Assembly (NCBI GenBank): GCA_963703355.1
Contig: OY969813.1
Span: forward strand, 3,844,001-3,908,000
Reading direction: 5' to 3'
Source: Puia sp963703355
GTDB lineage: Bacteria > Bacteroidota > Bacteroidia > Chitinophagales > Chitinophagaceae
Length of the DNA: 64,000 bases
Each line of letters opens with the position of its first letter. Position 1 is the first letter of the stretch. Under the pieces are notes generated by a model. The model did no database searches. It worked only from the letters and a program-made list of their open reading frames with translations, and had not been told where the DNA came from. Both the position numbers and the translations under genes were made by a program. This document shows positions 59,305 to 64,000 of this stretch, piece after piece.

Positions 59305-60396
59305 TTAAACTTTTTCGACGATCTTCTTATCTGATTTAGGAACCGGTGCCGCCTGATTTTCAGGACGTAAACTTCTTACTGTTTTTCCTGCCTGCCACAT
59401 TTCGCTATCACGTAATTCTTTGAGTTCAACTTCCAGTTTTTCGCGATAGTCTGATTTGCTATTGCTGTCAATTGAACGCTGGGATTCCTTTCCTGAAGCG
59501 ACACTTTCATAAAGCTCTTTGAAAACAGGAGCAGTAGCGTCCCGGAATTTTTTCCACCAGTCAAGCGCACCGCGCTGTGCGGTAGTGGAACAATTGGCAT
59601 ACATCCAATCCATGCCATTTTCGGCAACCAGTGGCATCAGACTTTGTGTTAGTTCTTCAACTGTTTCATTAAAAGCTTCTGAAGGCGAATGTCCTTTGTC
59701 GCGAAGCACCTGATATTGTGCAGCGAATATGCCCTGGATAGCGCCCATTAAAGTACCGCGCTCACCTGTCAGATCGCTGTAAACTTCTTTCTTAAAATTA
59801 GTTTCAAAAAGATAACCACTGCCAACAGCAATGCCCAGTGCAATCACCCGGTCTTTTGCTTTCCCTGTGGCATCCTGGAATATAGCGTAGCTGCTGTTCA
59901 ATCCACGCCCCTGTAAAAACATTCTTCTTAAAGAGGTTCCTGACCCTTTTGGAGCCACGAGGAAAACATCCACATCAGCCGGTGGGACAATGCCGGTTTG
60001 TTCTTTGAACGTGATACCGAATCCATGGGAAAAATATAGCGCCTTACCTTTCGTCAGGTGTTTTTTAACAGTGGGCCACAATTCTATCTGTGCGGCATCA
60101 CTTAAAAGATAACAAATGATGGTGCCTTTCTCCAACGCTTCCTCAATTTCAAACAATGAAACGCCAGGCACAAATCCGTCACGTACCGCTTTATCCCAGG
60201 TTTTTGAATTTTTACGCTGTCCAACGATTACGTTGATACCATTATCTTTTTGATTCAGCGCCTGACCGGGACCCTGTACGCCATATCCGATCACTGCGAT
60301 TACTTCGTCTTTCAATACCTGCTGGGCTTTCGAAAGTGGAAATTCATCACGGGTTACAACCGTTTCTTCTGTTCCACCGAAATTTAATTTAGCCAT
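59305..60396 (-). CDS. ilvC: Ketol-acid reductoisomerase
   Basis: The 363-residue enzyme converts acetolactate and acetohydroxybutyrate to dihydroxy acids with NADPH and Mg. It has the Rossmann motif AVIGYGVQGPGQALNQKDNG, LLSDAAQIELWPTV, LYFSHGFGITF, VAPKGSGTSLRR, SDLTGERGTLMGAIQG, HSPSEAFNETVEELTQ and the C-terminal ALDWW. The sequence resembles the fungal Ilv5 form and other Bacteroidota members more than the short E. coli-unlike class I type; the phrase GYGxQGxGQxLNxxDNG and the C-terminal RSLRPENQ are shared with Ilv5 by recollection. It is coupled to ilvA (2 nt gap). A heptamer array lies upstream. Confidence 0.96.
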   Translation of the reverse strand: MAKLNFGGTEETVVTRDEFPLSKAQQVLKDEVIAVIGYGVQGPGQALNQKDNGINVIVGQRKNSKTWDKAVRDGFVPGVSLFEIEEALEKGTIICYLLSDAAQIELWPTVKKHLTKGKALYFSHGFGITFKEQTGIVPPADVDVFLVAPKGSGTSLRRMFLQGRGLNSSYAIFQDATGKAKDRVIALGIAVGSGYLFETNFKKEVYSDLTGERGTLMGAIQGIFAAQYQVLRDKGHSPSEAFNETVEELTQSLMPLVAENGMDWMYANCSTTAQRGALDWWKKFRDATAPVFKELYESVASGKESQRSIDSNSKSDYREKLEVELKELRDSEMWQAGKTVRSLRPENQAAPVPKSDKKIVEKV

Positions 60397-60431
60397 TTGT
60401 TTAATTATTAAATGTGAATTGTTGTTTTTTT

Positions 60432-60466
60432 AAGCTCAAAGCTTAAAGCCCAAGGCCTAAAGCTTT
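60432..60466 (+). repeat. 7-nt microrepeat in the ilvN-ilvC gap
   Basis: Heptamers AAGCTCA, AAGCTTA, AAGCCCA, AGGCCTA, AAGCTTT, 35 nt upstream of the ilvC start. Confidence 0.75.
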
Positions 60467-60570
60467 TTGTATTTTAATTAGAATATAAATATGTTTTCAA
60501 ATGTCAATTTCCAACTTCAAAATTGAACGTCTGCCTATTACCAAATTGCCTCATTTTTTACATAAGTGTT

Positions 60571-60598
60571 CCGCTTTGGGCTTTCGGCTTTAAGTTTT
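60571..60598 (+). repeat. 7-nt microrepeat touching the ilvN stop codon
   Basis: Heptamers CCGCTTT, GGGCTTT, CGGCTTT, AAGTTTT end directly at the ilvN stop (60599-60601, minus strand). Confidence 0.75.
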
Positions 60599-61189
60599 TT
60601 ACATGCTGAAAACCTCATCCTGTTTATCCAGAAATTCATTTTCTATTACCTGTTCTCCGGGTTCTGTTTGTTCAAATTCTTTGAGCTTTTCATGGAAGCC
60701 TCTGCTGGCATTAATAATGGCCACTCGCGCACTGCGAACAAATTCGATGACGCCATACGGTTCCAAAGCTGAAAGCAGCCCATCCGTCTCTTCGCGATGA
60801 CCCGTGGTTTCGAATACGGTGTAATCTTTTCGGATCACAACCGCCCTTGCGCCAAATCTTCTGAGCAGACGCTCCACTTTTACTTTCTCTGCTATCTGGT
60901 CGGTAGATACTTTATACAATGCAAGTTCCTGCCATACAATTTCATCATTGCGGTTATAATAGGCTTTCAATACTTCTACCTGTTTTTCTATCTGACGGCA
61001 AAGTTTTTTTACAACCTCTTCGAATTCGTTGATGACGATGGTGAAACGATGAATACCTTCAATTTCTGAAGGCGATGTATTCATACTCTCTATGTTGATC
61101 TTTCTTCGGGAGAAAATAATGGCAATCCGATTGAGTAACCCGATCTGATTTTCCGTATATACTGTAATAGTGAATTCTTGTTTTATCAT
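60599..61189 (-). CDS. ilvN: Acetolactate synthase small (regulatory) subunit
   Basis: The 196-residue protein begins with an ACT domain (about 1-75: EFTITVYTENQIGLLNRIAIIFSRRKINIESMN) and has a second regulatory half that includes ALYKVS, RFGARAVVIRKDY and ALEPYGVIEFVRSARVAI. It binds valine and modulates the large subunit. It lies 16 nt after ilvB. The 202-nt gap to ilvC contains two heptamer microrepeats. Confidence 0.95.
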   Translation of the reverse strand: MIKQEFTITVYTENQIGLLNRIAIIFSRRKINIESMNTSPSEIEGIHRFTIVINEFEEVVKKLCRQIEKQVEVLKAYYNRNDEIVWQELALYKVSTDQIAEKVKVERLLRRFGARAVVIRKDYTVFETTGHREETDGLLSALEPYGVIEFVRSARVAIINASRGFHEKLKEFEQTEPGEQVIENEFLDKQDEVFSM

Positions 61190-61205
61190 GACTATTTATT
61201 TCAGG

Positions 61206-62945
61206 TTAACTCAATCTGATTTCACTTACACTGCAACCCTGCGGAACCATAGGAAACACATTGTTTTCTTTGCCAACCATAATTTCCAACAGATATGCCC
61301 CATCGTTATCCAGCATTTCTTTTAAAGCAGCTTTTAATTTTTCGCGCACCGTCACTTTTTGACCTTTGATTCGATACGATTTAGCGAGCTCAACAAAATC
61401 CGGACTCTGTATATCTACAAATGAATACCTTCTCTCGTTAAAGAGTTCCTGCCATTGTCTTACCATGCCAAGAAAATTGTTATTCAATACGATGATCTTA
61501 ACATTCAGTTCGGTTTGCATAATGGTTCCCAATTCCTGTAAAGTCATTTGAAAACCGCCGTCACCTGCGATGGCAATTACTGTCCGATGTGGAGCTCCGA
61601 ATTTTGCACCTATGGCTGCAGGAAGTGCGAATCCCATGGTTCCAAGACCTCCGGAAGTGATATTGCTATTCGACTGATTATATTTTGCGTAGCGACAGGT
61701 TACCATTTGGTGTTGTCCAACATCCGTAACTAAAATCGCATTTCCACCTGTTAATTCATTCAGTGTATCAATTACTTCACCCATCGATAGCACGTCGGAG
61801 GTTGGATGCATTTCCGGGTAGATGCATTTTTCGTCCTCCTGTTTTTGGTAATCCCTGAATTTCTGGCGCCATTCAGGATATGTTTTTTTGTCTATCAGCT
61901 GCGTTAACAAGGGCAACGTTTCTTTGCAGTCTCCCCACACAGGAACTGCTGACTTTACATTTTTATCAATCTCTGCCGGATCAATATCCAGATGAATAAT
62001 TTTTGCCTGTTTTGCGTATTTGTCCAGGCGGCCTGTTACCCTGTCATCGAAACGCATGCCGATTGCAATCAGCACATCACAATCATTGGTAAGGACATTC
62101 GGACCATAATTTCCATGCATGCCCAACATTCCAACAGCCAGTGGATGATCTGTGGGTATTGCGCTCATGCCCAGAATTGTCCATGCAGCGGGAATGCCGG
62201 ACTTTTCAATAAAGGCTTTAAATTCATTCTCGGCCCTTCCCAACAGTACGCCCTGACCAAAAATAATAAATGGTTTTTTCGCTTCATTAATCAGCCTGGC
62301 TGCTTCTTCAATATATTCTTTTCTTACGATAGGTTTTGGGCGATAACTCCGGATATGTTCACAGGAGGCGTATTCATCGAATTCGAATTCCTGTATCTGG
62401 GCATTTTTCGTGATGTCAATCAGCACTGGACCAGGTCTTCCGCTTGCGGCAAGATAGAACGCTTTTGCAAGCACCGAAGGAATCTCCGTGGCGTCCGTAA
62501 TTTGATAATTCCATTTAGTAACAGGAGTGGTGATATTGATGACATCTGTTTCCTGAAACGCATCCGTTCCGAGTAAATGCGCAAACACCTGGCCTGTAAT
62601 ACAAACCAGTGGTGTACTGTCAATCATTGCGTCAGCCAGGCCGGTCACCAGATTGGTTGCTCCGGGTCCGCTTGTCGCAAATACAATTCCAGTTTTCCCC
62701 GATGATCTTGCATATCCCTGAGCGGCATGGATAGCGCCTTGTTCATGACGGACGAGCACATGATTTAATTTCTGCTGATAATCGTACAATGCATCATATA
62801 TCGGCATGATCGCTCCTCCTGGATATCCAAAAATGGTATCTACTCCTTCCGAAAGAAATATTTCCAGGAGTGCCGCTGAACCTGATAATTTACGCGTTTT
62901 ATGTTTTGATGCAGGATTGTCTTTTTTTAATTCCAGCGTTTCCAT
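61206..62945 (-). CDS. ilvB: Acetolactate synthase large subunit
   Basis: The frame is open to 62990, but the 15 extra residues are encoded by spacer next to an octamer array; ATG at 62945 (METLELKKDN) gives a normal 579-residue protein. The thiamine-diphosphate enzyme joins two pyruvates, or pyruvate and 2-oxobutanoate. Motifs: FGYPGGAIMPIYDALYD, LVRHEQGAIHAAQGYAR (catalytic Glu in HEQGA), the central FAD-binding domain, and the ThDP motif IAGDGGFQM...LNNNFLG. It precedes ilvN on the same strand by 16 nt. Confidence 0.97.
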   Translation of the reverse strand: METLELKKDNPASKHKTRKLSGSAALLEIFLSEGVDTIFGYPGGAIMPIYDALYDYQQKLNHVLVRHEQGAIHAAQGYARSSGKTGIVFATSGPGATNLVTGLADAMIDSTPLVCITGQVFAHLLGTDAFQETDVINITTPVTKWNYQITDATEIPSVLAKAFYLAASGRPGPVLIDITKNAQIQEFEFDEYASCEHIRSYRPKPIVRKEYIEEAARLINEAKKPFIIFGQGVLLGRAENEFKAFIEKSGIPAAWTILGMSAIPTDHPLAVGMLGMHGNYGPNVLTNDCDVLIAIGMRFDDRVTGRLDKYAKQAKIIHLDIDPAEIDKNVKSAVPVWGDCKETLPLLTQLIDKKTYPEWRQKFRDYQKQEDEKCIYPEMHPTSDVLSMGEVIDTLNELTGGNAILVTDVGQHQMVTCRYAKYNQSNSNITSGGLGTMGFALPAAIGAKFGAPHRTVIAIAGDGGFQMTLQELGTIMQTELNVKIIVLNNNFLGMVRQWQELFNERRYSFVDIQSPDFVELAKSYRIKGQKVTVREKLKAALKEMLDNDGAYLLEIMVGKENNVFPMVPQGCSVSEIRLS

Positions 62946-62985
62946 ATTTTCTAATTTAATACTGACTTTATCATTTAACCATATT

Positions 62986-63017
62986 CTCACACTCTCACAC
63001 TCTCACACTCTCACACT
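62986..63017 (+). repeat. 8-nt tandem microrepeat (CTCACACT x4)
   Basis: Four exact CTCACACT units lie in the ilvD-ilvB gap, 5 nt beyond the ilvD stop codon (63023-63025, minus strand). Confidence 0.9.
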
Positions 63018-63022
63018 TTTTT

Positions 63023-64000
63023 CTAAGCCTCATCCGTCACGCAACCCTCACTTGCATCTTTTACGACCTGGGCGTATTTAAATAATACCCCTTTGGTCGC
63101 TTTCAACGCCGGCTGTTTGTATTTTTTTCTTCTTTCTTTAATGACGTCTTCACTCACTTTTAATGTCAATGAGTTTTTAGTCGCGTCTATTTCGATGATA
63201 TCGTTGTCTTCAACCAAACCAAGCAGACCGCCAACAAACGCTTCCGGTGTAATATGTCCTACAACAAAACCATGTGTACCCCCGCTAAACCGTCCGTCCG
63301 TAATCAGTGCAACAGTCTTACCCAGACCAGCGCCGATTATTGCGCCGGTTGGTTTTAACATCTCGGGCATTCCAGGCGCTCCTTTCGGACCAATATTTCT
63401 GATTACCACCACGTCGCCGGCGTGCACTTTGCCCGACTGAATACCTTTGATCAGATCACTCTCTCCGTCAAAAACACGAGCAGTACCTTCGAATCTTTCA
63501 CCTTCCTTACCGGTAATTTTTGCTACGCTTCCTTTTTCAGCCAGGTTACCATACAATATTTGAAGATGACCCGACGCTTTAATGGGATGTTCAAGGGGCA
63601 TTATTACTTTCTGTTCTACAAAATCCAGATCCGGTGCGCTTGCCAGGTTCTCAGCAATGGTTTTTCCTGTAACGGTTATACAATCTCCGTGCAGCATTCC
63701 ATTTTTCAGCAGGTACTTCATTACTGCCGGTGTACCCCCATACTGATGAAGATCTTCCATCAGATATTTTCCACTTGGTTTAAAATCTGCCAGCATCGGA
63801 ACTTTGTTGCTGATTACCTGAAAATCGTCCTGCGTCAACGGAACATCCACACTTTTTGCCATTGCTATTAAATGCAGAACAGCATTTGTAGATCCACTTA
63901 ATACCATCACGACAGTTATCGCATTTTCAAATGCATTTCTGGTCATGATATCTCTTGGCTTAATATCTTTTTCGAGCAATAGTTTTATGGCGGGCCCAAT
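63023..64000 (-). CDS. ilvD: Dihydroxy-acid dehydratase, C-terminal part (truncated by window end)
   Basis: The frame is open to the window edge (an ATG-like start at 63979 is not real, since IGPAIKLLLEKDIKPRD continues upstream). The C-terminal 325 or so residues of the enzyme are present: VLSGSTNAVLHLIAMAKS, GGTPAVMKYLL, KPTGAIIGAGLGKTVALITDGRFSGGTHGFVVGHITPEA. IlvD forms 2-oxo acids from dihydroxy acids for valine and isoleucine. Its N-terminal Fe-S cysteines are outside the window. It is the first of the ilv genes in transcription order seen here. Confidence 0.97.
   Translation of the reverse strand: MGPAIKLLLEKDIKPRDIMTRNAFENAITVVMVLSGSTNAVLHLIAMAKSVDVPLTQDDFQVISNKVPMLADFKPSGKYLMEDLHQYGGTPAVMKYLLKNGMLHGDCITVTGKTIAENLASAPDLDFVEQKVIMPLEHPIKASGHLQILYGNLAEKGSVAKITGKEGERFEGTARVFDGESDLIKGIQSGKVHAGDVVVIRNIGPKGAPGMPEMLKPTGAIIGAGLGKTVALITDGRFSGGTHGFVVGHITPEAFVGGLLGLVEDNDIIEIDATKNSLTLKVSEDVIKERRKKYKQPALKATKGVLFKYAQVVKDASEGCVTDEA

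Overview
The window looks like a chromosomal segment from a non-photosynthetic Bacteroidota, most likely family Chitinophagaceae. The evidence is the character of the 16S rRNA gene, a SusC/SusD pair, many lipoproteins with Bacteroidota-style signal peptides, promoters of the TTG-N19-21-TAnnTTTG type, and general absence of Shine-Dalgarno motifs. The family assignment is inferred by eye. I saw no transposase, integrase, phage gene or CRISPR array.

Layout. 1-4 kb: a lipoprotein, a small anchored protein, a YdjM-type membrane hydrolase and a TPR protein. 4.1-14.6 kb: an outer-membrane uptake locus with SusC, SusD, two accessory lipoproteins, an alkaline-phosphatase-superfamily protein, a GtrA protein and a second TonB-receptor-like barrel. 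14.7-32.7 kb: an accessory and stress region with ligD-ku (non-homologous end joining), a YtxH protein, two tandem short-chain dehydrogenases (one with an apparent signal peptide), a Crp/Fnr regulator, ferritin, a kaiC-kaiB-kaiB-PAS histidine kinase operon without kaiA, small unrecognised genes, and a full-length plus a truncated TolB-like protein. 33-39.6 kb: a sulfatase, tRNA-Glu, gap, pgk, lemA and two TPM-domain genes. 39.8-44.5 kb: an M1 aminopeptidase, a DUF4476 protein carrying a 57-bp triplication, and truA. 44.5-50.6 kb: a complete rRNA operon (16S, tRNA-Ile, tRNA-Ala, 23S, 5S) with three candidate tandem promoters, boxA-like elements and complementary pre-rRNA processing stems. 50.7-64 kb: a sugar-phosphate isomerase-like gene, gltB-gltD, and the branched-chain amino-acid cluster ilvD-ilvB-ilvN-ilvC-ilvA on the minus strand; ilvD runs off the window end.

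Two things stand out. First, many gene borders, and the spacers of the rRNA operon, carry short degenerate tandem arrays with a strict 7- or 8-nt period (units such as GCTTTAA, CATAACC, AGTATGGG, CTCACACT), usually starting a few bases past a stop codon and sometimes arranged as hairpins; a separate region of 11-nt units lies upstream of an unknown gene at 28.9 kb. Second, the Kai operon has T/S/S at the KaiC phosphorylation region, no KaiA-binding tail, and a serine in place of a glycine in the second P-loop.

Metabolically, gltBD supplies glutamate, the amino donor for branched-chain amino acids made by the adjacent ilv genes; gap and pgk are successive glycolytic steps. The central metabolic and rRNA genes are ordinary and the accessory genes sit mostly between 14 and 33 kb.
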